DNA from: Eupeodes corollae
Lineage: Eukaryota > Arthropoda > Insecta > Diptera > Syrphidae
Length of the DNA: 64,000 nucleotides
Direction: 5' to 3'
Assembly (NCBI RefSeq): GCF_945859685.1
Contig: NC_079147.1
Coordinates: 238,882,765 to 238,946,764 of the forward strand
Part shown: positions 1 through 13,100 of the stretch, piece after piece
Layout: every line of letters starts with the position of its first letter
Position numbering within the stretch: the first letter of the stretch is position 1
Notes under the pieces: generated by a model
What the model was told of the DNA's origin: nothing
Databases searched by the model: none
What the model saw: only the letters and a program-made list of their open reading frames with translations
Translations under genes and position numbers: made by a program

Positions 1-272
1 TAGACAATTTTGAATTTTTCATTTTTTCGAAAAAATCTTGGGCTAACCCCTTGTCTAAAAATAACAATTTTTTCATTATTGTTCTGGACCCCACCAAGAT
101 ATACATCAAAAGAAAGGTCTTTTTAAGCTCTATCCATGCCTGCAAACCAAAAGATTTTTCGAGCTCTATCTTCAGAAATATTTGTAGTATTGTAAAATTA
201 CGGAATTTCGACCCTGCCCATGACAAATTATGTGTCTGTGGCATTATGTCCTAAACCAAGCCTTGAAAAAAG

Positions 273-3200
273 ATGCGATTTTCACTGCTTGATAGGAAAT
301 TAATACACCTTTCTAACGATGTGAACATCCTCACAATTATCGACAATTTTGAATTTTTCATTTTTTCGAAAAAATCGTGGGCTAACCCCTTGTCTAAAAA
401 TAACAATTTTGTCATTATTGTTCTGGACCCCACCAAGATATACATCAAAAGAAAGGTCTTTTTAAGCTCTATCCATGCCTGCAAACCAAAAGATTTTTCG
501 AGCTCTATCTTCAGAAATATTTGTAGTATTGTAAAATTACGGAATTTCGACCCTGCCTGCCCATGACAAATTATGTGTCGGTGGCATTATGTCCTGAACC
601 AAGCCTTGAAAAAAGATGCGATTTTCACTGCTTGATAGGAAATTAATACACCTTTCTAACGATGTGAACATCCTCACAATTACCGACAATTTTGAATTTT
701 TCATTTTTTCGAAAAAATCGTGGGCTAACCCCTTGTCTAAAAATAACAATTTTTTCATTATTGTTCTGGACCCCACCAAGATATACATCAAAAGAAAGGT
801 CTTTTTAAGCTCTATCCATGCCTGCAAACCAAAAGATTTTTCGAGCTCTATCTTCAGAAATAATTGTAGTATTGTAAAATTACGGAATTTCGACCCTGCC
901 TGCCCATGACAAATTATGTGTCGGTGGCATTATGTCCTGAACCAAGCCTTGAAAAAAGATGCGATTTTCACTGCTTGATAGGAAATTAATACACCTTTCT
1001 AACGATGTGAACATCCTCACAATTATAGACAATTTTGAATTTTTCATTTTTTCGAAAAAATCGTGGGCTAACCCCTTGTCTAAAAATAACAATTTTTTCA
1101 TTATTGTTTTGGACCCCACCAAGATATACATCAAAAGAAAGGTCTTTTTAAGCTCTATCCATGCCTGCAAACCAAAAGATTTTTCGAGCTCTATCTTCAG
1201 AAATATTTGTAGTATTGTAAAATTACGGAATTTCGGCCCTGCCCATGACAAATTATGTGTCGGTGGCATTATGTCCTGAACCAAGCCTTGAAAAAAGATG
1301 CGATTTTCACTGCTTGATAGGAAATTAATACACCTTTCTAACGATGTGAACATCCTTACAATTATAGACAATTTTGAATTTTTCATTTTTTCGAAAAAAT
1401 CTTGGGCTAACCCCTTGTCTAAAAATAACAATTTTTTCATTATTGTTCTGGACCCCACCAAGATATACATCAAAAGAAAGGTCTTTTTAAGCTCTATCCA
1501 TGCCTGCAAACCAAAAGATTTTTCGAGCTCTATCTTCAGAAATATTTGTAGTATTGTAAAATTACGGAATTTCGACCCTGCCCATGACAAATTATGTGTC
1601 TGTGGCATTATGTCCTAAACCAAGCCTTGAAAAAAGATGCGATTTTCACTGCTTGATAGGAAATTAATACACCTTTCTAACGATGTGAACATCCTCACAA
1701 TTATCGACAATTTTGAATTTTTCATTTTTTCGAAAAAATCGTGGGCTAACCCCTTGTCTAAAAATAACAATTTTGTCATTATTGTTCTGGACCCCACCAA
1801 GATATACATCAAAAGAAAGGTCTTTTTAAGCTCTATCCATGCCTGCAAACCAAAAGATTTTTCGAGCTCTATCTTCAGAAATAATTGTAGTATTGTAAAA
1901 TTACGGAATTTCGACCCTGCCTGCCCATGACAAATTATGTGTCGGTGGCATTATGTCCTGAACCAAGCCTTGAAAAAAGATGCGATTTTCACTGCTTGAT
2001 AGGAAATTAATACACCTTTCTAACGATGTGAACATCCTCACAATTACCGACAATTTTGAATTTTTCATTTTTTCGAAAAAATCGTGGGCTAACCCCTTGT
2101 CTAAAAATAACAATTTTTTCATTATTGTTCTGGACCCCACCAAGATATACATCAAAAGAAAGGTCTTTTTAAGCTCTATCCATGCCTGCAAACCAAAAGA
2201 TTTTTCGAGCTCTATCTTCAGAAATAATTGTAGTATTGTAAAATTACGGAATTTCGACCCTGCCTGCCCATGACAAATTATGTGTCGGTGGCATTATGTC
2301 CTGAACCAAGCCTTGAAAAAAGATGCGATTTTCACTGCTTGATAGGAAATTAATACACCTTTCTAACGATGTGAACATCCTCACAATTATAGACAATTTT
2401 GAATTTTTCATTTTTTCGAAAAAATCGTGGGCTAACCCCTTGTCTAAAAATAACAATTTTTTCATTATTGTTTTGGACCCCACCAAGATATACATCAAAA
2501 GAAAGGTCTTTTTAAGCTCTATCCATGCCTGCAAACCAAAAGATTTTTCGAGCTCTATCTTCAGAAATATTTGTAGTATTGTAAAATTACGGAATTTCGG
2601 CCCTGCCCATGACAAATTATGTGTCGGTGGCATTATGTCCTGAACCAAGCCTTGAAAAAAGATGCGATTTTCACTGCTTGATAGGAAATTAATACACCTT
2701 TCTAACGATGTGAACATCCTTACAATTATAGACAATTTTGAATTTTTCATTTTTTCGAAAAAATCTTGGGCTAACCCCTTGTCTAAAAATAACAATTTTT
2801 TCATTATTGTTCTGGACCCCACCAAGATATACATCAAAAGAAAGGTCTTTTTAAGCTCTATCCATGCCTGCAAACCAAAAGATTTTTCGAGCTCTATCTT
2901 CAGAAATATTTGTAGTATTGTAAAATTACGGAATTTCGACCCTGCCCATGACAAATTATGTGTCTGTGGCATTATGTCCTAAACCAAGCCTTGAAAAAAG
3001 ATGCGATTTTCACTGCTTGATAGGAAATTAATACACCTTTCTAACGATGTGAACATCCTCACAATTATCGACAATTTTGAATTTTTCATTTTTTCGAAAA
3101 AATCGTGGGCTAACCCCTTGTCTAAAAATAACAATTTTGTCATTATTGTTCTGGACCCCACCAAGATATACATCAAAAGAAAGGTCTTTTTAAGCTCTAT

Positions 3201-4276
3201 CCATGCCTGCAAACCAAAAGATTTTTCGAGCTCTATCTTCAGAAATATTTGTAGTATTGTAAAATTACGGAATTTCGACCCTGCCTGCCCATGACAAATT
3301 ATGTGTCGGTGGCATTATGTCCTGAACCAAGCCTTGAAAAAAGATGCGATTTTCACTGCTTGATAGGAAATTAATACACCTTTCTAACGATGTGAACATC
3401 CTCACAATTACCGACAATTTTGAATTTTTCATTTTTTCGAAAAAATCGTGGGCTAACCCCTTGTCTAAAAATAACAATTTTTTCATTATTGTTCTGGACC
3501 CCACCAAGATATACATCAAAAGAAAGGTCTTTTTAAGCTCTATCCATGCCTGCAAACCAAAAGATTTTTCGAGCTCTATCTTCAGAAATAATTGTAGTAT
3601 TGTAAAATTACGGAATTTCGACCCTGCCTGCCCATGACAAATTATGTGTCGGTGGCATTATGTCCTGAACCAAGCCTTGAAAAAAGATGCGATTTTCACT
3701 GCTTGATAGGAAATTAATACACCTTTCTAACGATGTGAACATCCTCACAATTATAGACAATTTTGAATTTTTCATTTTTTCGAAAAAATCGTGGGCTAAC
3801 CCCTTGTCTAAAAATAACAATTTTTTCATTATTGTTTTGGACCCCACCAAGATATACATCAAAAGAAAGGTCTTTTTAAGCTCTATCCATGCCTGCAAAC
3901 CAAAAGATTTTTCGAGCTCTATCTTCAGAAATATTTGTAGTATTGTAAAATTACGGAATTTCGGCCCTGCCCATGACAAATTATGTGTCGGTGGCATTAT
4001 GTCCTGAACCAAGCCTTGAAATAAGATGCGATTTTCACTACTTGACAGGAAATTAATACATCTTTCTAACGATGTGAACATCCTCACAATTATCGACAAT
4101 TTTGAATTTTTCATTTTTTCGAAAAAATCGTGGGCTAACCCCTTGTCTAAAAATAACAATTTTTTCATTATTGTTCTGGACCTCACCAAGATATACATCA
4201 AAAGAAAGGTCTTTTTAAGCTCTATTTATGACTGCAAACCAAAAGATTTTTCGAGCTCTATCTCCAGAAATATTTG
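273..4276 (+). repeat. Tetrameric higher-order repeat, 1364-bp period, three copies
   Basis: Monomers of 343, 343, 339 and 339 bp repeat as a block: starts at 273/616/959/1298, then 1637/1980/2323/2662, then 3001/3344/3687/4026. Diagnostic variants recur in the same slot: AATTTTGTCATT in slot 1, TTACCGAC in slot 2, TTTCGGCCCTGCC with GTTTTGGACC in slot 3, and ATCTTGGGC with GTGTCTGTGG in slot 4. Copies 1 and 2 are almost identical; the clearest difference is AATATTTG versus AATAATTG in slot 1 (about 526 versus 1890). The fourth slot of the third copy is a divergent monomer that is truncated at a deletion junction near 4276. Confidence 0.93.
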
Positions 4277-7200
4277 AAAAAATCGTGGGCTAACCCCTTG
4301 TCTAAAAATAACAATTTTTTCATTATTGTTCTGGACCCCACCAAGATATACATCAAAAGAAAGGTCTTTTTAAGCTCTATCCATGCCTGCAAACCAAAAG
4401 ATTTTTCGAGCTCCATCTTCAAAAATATTTGTTGTATTGTAAAATTACGGAATTTCCTTCCTTCCCATGACAAATTTTGTGTCGGTGGCATTATGCCCTG
4501 AACCAAGCCTTGAAAAAAGATGCGGTTTTCACTGCTTGATAGGAAATTAATACACCTTTCTAACGATGTGAACATCCTCACAACTATCGACAATTTTGAA
4601 TTTTTCATTTTTTCGAAAAAATCGTGGGCTAACCCCTTGTCTAAAAATAACAATTTTTTCATTATTTTTCTGGACCCCACCAAGATATACATCAAAAGAA
4701 AGGTCTTTTTAAGCTCTATCCATGCCTGCAAACCAAAAGATTTTTCGAGCTCTATCTTCAGAAATATTTGTAGTATTGTAAAATTACGGAATTTCGACCC
4801 TGCCCATGACAAATTATGTGTCGGTGGCATTATGTCCTAAACCAAGCCTTGAAAAAAGATGCGATTTTCACTTCTTGATAGGAAATTAATACACCTTTCT
4901 AACGATGTGAACATCCTCACAATTATCGACAATTTTGAATTTTTCATTTTTTCGAAAAAATCGTGGGCTAACCCCTTGTCTAAAAATAACAATTTTTTCA
5001 TTATTGTTCTGGACCCCACCAAGATATACATCAAAAGAAAGGTCTTTTAAAGCTCTATCCACGCCTGCAAACCAAAAGATTTTTCGAGCTCCATCTTCAA
5101 AAATATTTGTTGTATTGTAAAATTACGGAATTTCCTTCCTTCCCATGACAAATTTTGTGTCGGTGGCATTATGCCCTGAACCAAGCCTTGAAAAAAAATG
5201 CGGTTTTCACTGCTTGATAGGAAATAAATACACCTTTCTTACGATGTGAACATCCTCACAATTATCGACAATTTTGAATTTTTCATTATTTCGAAAAAAT
5301 CGTGGGCTAACCCCTTGTCTAAAAATAACAATTTTTTCATTATTGTTCTGGACCCCACCAAGATATACATCAAAAGAAAGGTCTTTTTAAGCTCTATCCA
5401 TGCCTGCAAACCAAAAGATTTTTCGAGCTCTATCGTCAAAAATATTTGTAGTATTGTAAAATTACGGAATTTCGACCCTGCCTGCCCATGACAAATTATG
5501 TGTCGGTGGCATTATGTCCTGAACCAAGCCTTGAAAAAAGATGCGGTTTTCACTGCTTGATAGGAAATTAATACACCTTTCTAACGATGTGAACATCCTC
5601 ACAATTATCGACAATTTTGAATTTTTCATTTTTTCGAAAAAATCGTGGGCTAACCGCTTGTCTAAAAATAACAATTTTTTCATTATTGTTCTGGACCCCA
5701 CCAAGATATACATCAAAAGAAAGGTCTTTTTAAGCTCTATCCACGCCTGCAAACCAAAAGATTTTTCGAGCTCCATCTTCAAAAATATTTGTTGTATTGT
5801 AAAATTATACGGAATTTCCTTCCTTCCCATGACAAATTTTGTGTCGGTGGCATTATGCCCTGAACCAAGCCTTGAAAAAAGATGCGGTTTTCACTGCTTG
5901 ATAGGAAATAAATACACCTTTCTTACGATGTGAACATCCTCACAATTATCGACAATTTTGAATTTTTCATTATTTCGAAAAAATCGTGGGCTAACCCCTT
6001 GTCTAAAAATAACAATTTTTTCATTATTGTTCTGGACCCCACCAAGATATACATCAAAAGAAAGGTCTTTTTAAGCTCTATCCATGCCTGCAAACCAAAA
6101 GATTTTTCGAGCTCTATCTTCAGAAATAATTGTAGTATTGTAAAATTACGGAATTTCGACCCTGCCTGCCCATGACAAATTATGTGTCGGTGGCATTATG
6201 TCCTGAACCAAGCCTTGAAAAAAGATGCGATTTTCACTGCTTGATAGGAAATTAATACACCTTTCTAACGATGTGAACATCCTCACAATTATAGACAATT
6301 TTGAATTTTTCATTTTTTCGAAAAAATCGTGGGCTAACCCCTTGTCTAAAAATAACAATTTTTTCATTATTGTTTTGGACCCCACCAAGATATACATCAA
6401 AAGAAAGGTCTTTTTAAGCTCTATCCATGCCTGCAAACCAAAAGATTTTTCGAGCTCTATCTTCAGAAATATTTGTAGTATTGTAAAATTACGGAATTTC
6501 GGCCCTGCCCATGACAAATTATGTGTCGGTGGCATTATGTCCTGAACCAAGCCTTGAAAAAAGATGCGATTTTCACTGCTTGATAGGAAATTAATACACC
6601 TTTCTAACGATGTGAACATCCTTACAATTATAGACAATTTTGAATTTTTCATTTTTTCGAAAAAATCGTGGGCTAACCCCTTGTCTAAAAATAACAATTT
6701 TTTCATTATTGTTCTGGACCCCACCAAGATATACATCAAAAGAAAGGTCTTTTTAAGCTCTATCCATGCCTGCAAACCAAAAGATTTTTCGAGCTCTATC
6801 TTCAGAAATATTTGTAGTATTGTAAAATTACGGAATTTCGACCCTGCCCATGACAAATTATGTGTCTGTGGCATTATGTCCCAAACCAAGCCTTGAAAAA
6901 AGATGCGATTTTCACTGCTTGATAGGAAATTAATACACCTTTCTAACGATGTGAACATCCTCACAATTATCGACAATTTTGAATTTTTCATTTTTTCGAA
7001 AAAATCGTGGGCTAACCCCTTGTCTAAAAATAACAATTTTTTCATTATTGTTCTGGACCCCACCAAGATATACATCAAAAGAAAGGTCTTTTTAAGCTCT
7101 ATCCATGCCTGCAAACCAAAAGATTTTTCGAGCTCTATCTTCAGAAATATTTGTAGTATTGTAAAATTACGGAATTTCGACCCTGCCTGCCCATGACAAA

Positions 7201-9380
7201 TTATGTGTCGGTGGCATTATGTCCTGAACCAAGCCTTGAAAAAAGATGCGATTTTCACTGCTTGATAGGAAATTAATACACCTTTCTAACGATGTGAACA
7301 TCCTCACAATTATCGACAATTTTGAATTTTTCATTTTTTCGAAAAAATCGTGGGCTAACCCCTTGTCTAAAAATAACAATTTTTTCATTATTGTTCTGGA
7401 CCCCACCAAGATATACATCAAAAGAAAGGTCTTTTTAAGCTCTATCCATGCCTGCAAACCAAAAGATTTTTCGAGCTCTATCTTCAGAAATAATTGTAGT
7501 ATTGTAAAATTACGGAATTTCGACCCTGCCTGCCCATGACAAATTATGTGTCGGTGGCATTATGTCCTGAACCAAGCCTTGAAAAAAGATGCGATTTTCA
7601 CTGCTTGATAGGAAATTAATACACCTTTCTAACGATGTGAACATCCTCACAATTACCGACAATTTTGAATTTTTCATTTTTTCGAAAAAATCGTGGGCTA
7701 ACCCCTTGTCTAAAAATAACAATTTTTTCATTATTGTTCTGGACCCCACCAAGATATACATCAAAAGAAAGGTCTTTTTAAGCTCTATCCATGCCTGCAA
7801 ACCAAAAGATTTTTCGAGCTCCATCTTCAAAAATATTTGTTGTATTGTAAAATTACGGAATTTCCTTCCTTCCCATGACAAATTTTGTGTCGGTGGCATT
7901 ATGCCCTGAACCAAGCCTTGAAAAAAGATGCGGTTTTCACTGCTTGATAGGAAATTAATACACCTTTCTAACGATGTGAACATCCTCACAACTATCGACA
8001 ATTTTGAATTTTTCATTTTTTCGAAAAAATCGTGGGCTAACCCCTTGTCTAAAAATAACAATTTTTTCATTATTGTTCTGGACCCCACCAAGATATACAT
8101 CAAAAGAAAGGTCTTTTTAAGCTCTATCCATGCCTGCAAACCAAAAGATTTTTCGAGCTCTATCTTCAGAAATATTTGTAGTATTGTAAAATTACGGAAT
8201 TTCGACCCTGCCCATGACAAATTATGTGTCGGTGGCATTATGTCCTAAACCAAGCCTTGAAAAAAGATGCGATTTTCACTTCTTGATAGGAAATTAATAC
8301 ACCTTTCTAACGATGTGAACATCCTCACAATTATCGACAATTTTGAATTTTTCATTTTTTCGAAAAAATCGTGGGCTAACCCCTTGTCTAAAAATAACAA
8401 TTTTTTCATTATTGTTCTGGACCCCACCAAGATATACATCAAAAGAAAGGTCTTTTAAAGCTCTATCCACGCCTGCAAACCAAAAGATTTTTCGAGCTCC
8501 ATCTTCAAAAATATTTGTTGTATTGTAAAATTACGGAATTTCCTTCCTTCCCATGACAAATTTTGTGTCGGTGGCATTATGCCCTGAACCAAGCCTTGAA
8601 AAAAAATGCGGTTTTCACTGCTTGATAGGAAATAAATACACCTTTCTTACGATGTGAACATCCTCACAATTATCGACAATTTTGAATTTTTCATTATTTC
8701 GAAAAAATCGTGGGCTAACCCCTTGTCTAAAAATAACAATTTTTTCATTATTGTTCTGGACCCCACCAAGATATACATCAAAAGAAAGGTCTTTTTAAGC
8801 TCTATCCATGCCTGCAAACCAAAAGATTTTTCGAGCTCTATCGTCAAAAATATTTGTAGTATTGTAAAATTACGGAATTTCGACCCTGCCTGCCCATGAC
8901 AAATTATGTGTCGGTGGCATTATGTCCTGAACCAAGCCTTGAAAAAAGATGCGGTTTTCACTGCTTGATAGGAAATTAATACACCTTTCTAACGATGTGA
9001 ACATCCTCACAATTATCGACAATTTTGAATTTTTCATTTTTTCGAAAAAATCGTGGGCTAACCGCTTGTCTAAAAATAACAATTTTTTCATTATTGTTCT
9101 GGACCCCACCAAGATATACATCAAAAGAAAGGTCTTTTTAAGCTCTATCCACGCCTGCAAACCAAAAGATTTTTCGAGCTCCATCTTCAAAAATATTTGT
9201 TGTATTGTAAAATTATACGGAATTTCCTTCCTTCCCATGACAAATTTTGTGTCGGTGGCATTATGCCCTGAACCAAGCCTTGAAAAAAGATGCGGTTTTC
9301 ACTGCTTGATAGGAAATAAATACACCTTTCTTACGATGTGAACATCCTCACAATTATCGACAATTTTGAATTTTTCATTA

Positions 9381-10130
9381 CAGTGGACGTCCAATATAAC
9401 GAATGCCCGATATAGCGAATTTGCGATATAACGAACGCTTTTGAAATTTACATTAACATCTCTAAATAACGAACGATGATAAAAATTTGCTATCCGATAT
9501 AACGAACGCGTATATATATATTGCCTTAAAATGATTTTTTTTCTTGCCATTGTGATCTGTGCATATATTTTTATGTCAACACATAAGTTTATTCTCCAAC
9601 TTATGTATGTATGTGTGTGCGCCAAAGGTTCAAAACTATAACAAGCTTTCTGTTTTTCGTTTAGTCTTCGCATCGCCTACTAAAAATTTTGTCTTAGAAT
9701 TCTTATTTTTTGGTTTGGCTATCGCTATGCAGTTTTGAATTTTATGTACGGTCTTACACACACATATTCAATGACACGACGGCAAGATAATGTTAGCAGT
9801 TAAATAGTGTTTTTTTTTGTTTAAAGTCTCGTCTGGTTGAAACGCTCAGTAATAATTTTGTAGATTTAGTTTTGTGTACAAAATATTAAAATGAATACAA
9901 AATCTCAACGTACTCGGCTTTCATTAAAGGACAAAGTCAAAATTATTGATGAGTTCAACAAAGGCGTTTCACTTAAGGAAATTTCAATAAAATTCCTGTG
10001 CCAAAATTATTAATAAATCAACCACTTACTTAAATTTTTTTGAATGGAAAAGTCGATCGATATAACGAACGCTCTCGATATAGAGAATGACCTCGAACAT
10101 TATATCATTCGTTATACTGGACGTCCACTG
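9381..10130 (+). mobile_element. Pogo/Tigger-like non-autonomous DNA transposon (750 bp)
   Basis: Terminal inverted repeats of 25 bp (9381-9405 and 10106-10130) match at 24 positions; both begin CAGTGGACGTCCA. The element is flanked by a TA duplication (9379-9380, 10131-10132), the target rule of the Tc1/mariner/pogo superfamily. The motif ATATAACGAA and variants recur several times inside each end (9394-9450, 9500, 10068) and may be transposase-binding subterminal repeats. Removing the element plus one TA restores the satellite sequence TTTTTCATTATTTCG exactly. It encodes only an N-terminal transposase remnant, so it would have moved in trans. Confidence 0.92.
9891..10013 (+). pseudogene. 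Pogo-like transposase N-terminal remnant (CENP-B-type helix-turn-helix start), 40 codons
   Basis: The frame opens at the ATG at 9891 and stops at TAA 10011. It contains RLSLKDKVKIIDEF followed by GVSLKEISIKF. This pattern of a basic residue, LSLKDK, two isoleucines, an acidic stretch and then a second helix resembles the first half of the CENP-B/pogo N-terminal DNA-binding domain (for example LTFREK..II in CENP-B; comparison from memory). The rest of the transposase, including the DDE catalytic domain, is absent: stop codons follow and only about 90 bases remain before the terminal repeat. It is an internal-deletion derivative without catalytic capacity. The family call rests on one short domain plus the matching terminal repeats and TA target. 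Confidence 0.72.
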
Positions 10131-13100
10131 TATTTCGAAAAAATCGTGGGCTAACCCCTTGTCTAAAAATAACAATTTTTTCATTATTGTTCTGGACCCC
10201 ACCAAGATATACATCAAAAGAAAGGTCTTTTTAAGCTCTATCCATGCCTGCAAACCAAAAGATTTTTCGAGCTCTATCTTCAGAAATAATTGTAGTATTG
10301 TAAAATTACGGAATTTCGACCCTGCCTGCCCATGACAAATTATGTGTCGGTGGCATTATGTCCTGAACCAAGCCTTGAAAAAAGATGCGATTTTCACTGC
10401 TTGATAGGAAATTAATACACCTTTCTAACGATGTGAACATCCTCACAATTATAGACAATTTTGAATTTTTCATTTTTTCGAAAAAATCGTGGGCTAACCC
10501 CTTGTCTAAAAATAACAATTTTTTCATTATTGTTTTGGACCCCACCAAGATATACATCAAAAGAAAGGTCTTTTTAAGCTCTATCCATGCCTGCAAACCA
10601 AAAGATTTTTCGAGCTCTATCTTCAGAAATATTTGTAGTATTGTAAAATTACGGAATTTCGGCCCTGCCCATGACAAATTATGTGTCGGTGGCATTATGT
10701 CCTGAACCAAGCCTTGAAAAAAGATGCGATTTTCACTGCTTGATAGGAAATTAATACACCTTTCTAACGATGTGAACATCCTTACAATTATAGACAATTT
10801 TGAATTTTTCATTTTTTCGAAAAAATCGTGGGCTAACCCCTTGTCTAAAAATAACAATTTTTTCATTATTGTTCTGGACCCCACCAAGATATACATCAAA
10901 AGAAAGGTCTTTTTAAGCTCTATCCATGCCTGCAAACCAAAAGATTTTTCGAGCTCTATCTTCAGAAATATTTGTAGTATTGTAAAATTACGGAATTTCG
11001 ACCCTGCCTGCCCATGACAAATTATGTGTCGGTGGCATTATGTCCTGAACCAAGCCTTGAAAAAAGATGCGATTTTCACTGCTTGATAGGAAATTAATAC
11101 ACCTTTCTAACGATGTGAACATCCTCACAATTATCGACAATTTTGAATTTTTCATTTTTTCGAAAAAATCGTGGGCTAACCCCTTGTCTAAAAATAACAA
11201 TTTTTTCATTATTGTTCTGGACCCCACCAAGATATACATCAAAAGAAAGGTCTTTTTAAGCTCTATCCATGCCTGCAAACCAAAAGATTTTTCGAGCTCT
11301 ATCTTCAGAAATAATTGTAGTATTGTAAAATTACGGAATTTCGACCCTGCCTGCCCATGACAAATTATGTGTCGGTGGCATTATGTCCTGAACCAAGCCT
11401 TGAAAAAAGATGCGATTTTCACTGCTTGATAGGAAATTAATACACCTTTCTAACGATGTGAACATCCTCACAATTACCGACAATTTTGAATTTTTCATTT
11501 TTTCGAAAAAATCGTGGGCTAACCCCTTGTCTAAAAATAACAATTTTTTCATTATTGTTCTGGACCCCACCAAGATATACATCAAAAGAAAGGTCTTTTT
11601 AAGCTCTATCCATGCCTGCAAACCAAAAGATTTTTCGAGCTCTATCTTCAGAAATATTTGTAGTATTGTAAAATTACGGAATTTCGGCCCTGCCCATGAC
11701 AAATTATGTGTCGGTGGCATTATGTCCTGAACCAAGCCTTGAAATAAGATGCGATTTTCACTACTTGACAGGAAATTAATACATCTTTCTAACGATGTGA
11801 ACATCCTCACAATTATCGACAATTTTGAATTTTTCATTTTTTCGAAAAAATCGTGGGCTAACCCCTTGTCTAAAAATAACAATTTTTTCATTATTGTTCT
11901 GGACCTCACCAAGATATACATCAAAAGAAAGGTCTTTTTAAGCTCTATCCATGCCTGCAAACCAAAAGATTTTTCGAGCTCTATCTCCAGAAATATTTGA
12001 AAAAATCGTGGGCTAACCCCTTGTCTAAAAATAACAATTTTTTCATTATTGTTCTGGACCCCACCAAGATATACATCAAAAGAAAGGTCTTTTTAAGCTC
12101 TATCCACGCCTGCAAACCAAAAGATTTTTCGAGCTCTATCTTCAGAAATATTTGTAGTATTGTAAAATTACGGAATTTCGACCCTGCCTGCCCATGACAA
12201 ATTATGTGTCGGTGGCATTATGTCCTGAACCAAGCCTTGAAAAAAGATGCGGTTTTCACTGCTTGATAGGAAATTAATACACCTTTCTAACGATGTGAAC
12301 ATCCTCACAACTATCGACAATTTTGAATTTTTCATTTTTTCGAAAAAATCGTGGGCTAACCCCTTGTCTAAAAATAACAATTTTTTCATTATTGTTCTGG
12401 ACCCCACCAAGATATACATCAAAAGAAAGGTCTTTTTAAGCTCTATCCATGCCTGCAAACCAAAAGATTTTTCGAGCTCTATCTTCAGAAATATTTGTAG
12501 TATTGTAAAATTACGGAATTTCGACCCTGCCCATGACAAATTATGTGTCGGTGGCATTATGTCCTAAACCAAGCCTTGAAAAAAGATGCGATTTTCACTT
12601 CTTGATAGGAAATTAATGCACCTTTCTAACGATGTGAACATCCTCACAATTATCGACAATTTTGAATTTTTCATTTTTTCGAAAAAATCGTGGGCTAACC
12701 CCTTGTCTAAAAATAACAATTTTTTCATTATTGTTCTGGACCCCACCAAGATATACATCAAAAGAAAGGTCTTTTAAAGCTCTATCCACGCCTGCAAACC
12801 AAAAGATTTTTCGAGCTCCATCTTCAAAAATATTTGTTGTATTGTAAAATTACGGAATTTCCTTCCTTCCCATGACAAATTTTGTGTCGGTGGCATTATG
12901 CCCTGAACCAAGCCTTGAAAAAAAATGCGGTTTTCACTGCTTGATAGGAAATAAATACACCTTTCTTACGATGTGAACATCCTCACAATTATCGACAATT
13001 TTGAATTTTTCATTATTTCGAAAAAATCGTGGGCTAACCCCTTGTCTAAAAATAACAATTTTTTCATTATTGTTCTGGACCCCACCAAGATATACATCAA

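Larger units (their letters stand above)
4502..11040 (+). repeat. Long higher-order repeat, 3408-bp period, two copies (second interrupted)
   Basis: Monomer starts 4520, 4859, 5246 and 5541 recur at 7928, 8267, 8654 and 8949, always 3408 bases apart, with shared private variants: CTTTTAAAGC near 5046/8454, ATCGTCAAAAAT near 5432/8840, TAACCGCTTG near 5652/9060, and AAATTATACGG near 5804/9212. A noted difference is TTATTTTTCTGG near 4662 against TTATTGTTCTGG in the second copy. The second copy carries the pogo-like insertion, after which homology resumes with an offset of 4160 (6225 to 10385, 6564 to 10724). Part of the block is repeated a third time with an offset of 4319 from the second copy (8267-9380 to 12586-13699). 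Confidence 0.9.

Noticed and set aside
273..1618. Repeated 97-110 residue plus-strand frames in each monomer
   Set aside because: They are identical products of the satellite unit, lack gene signals and overlap an equally open opposite strand. In array 1 they are shifted by 4-base insertions.
9299..9673. A 124-residue minus-strand frame crossing the pogo-like left end
   Set aside because: It starts in transposon interior and ends in satellite; no coding features, a chance frame.
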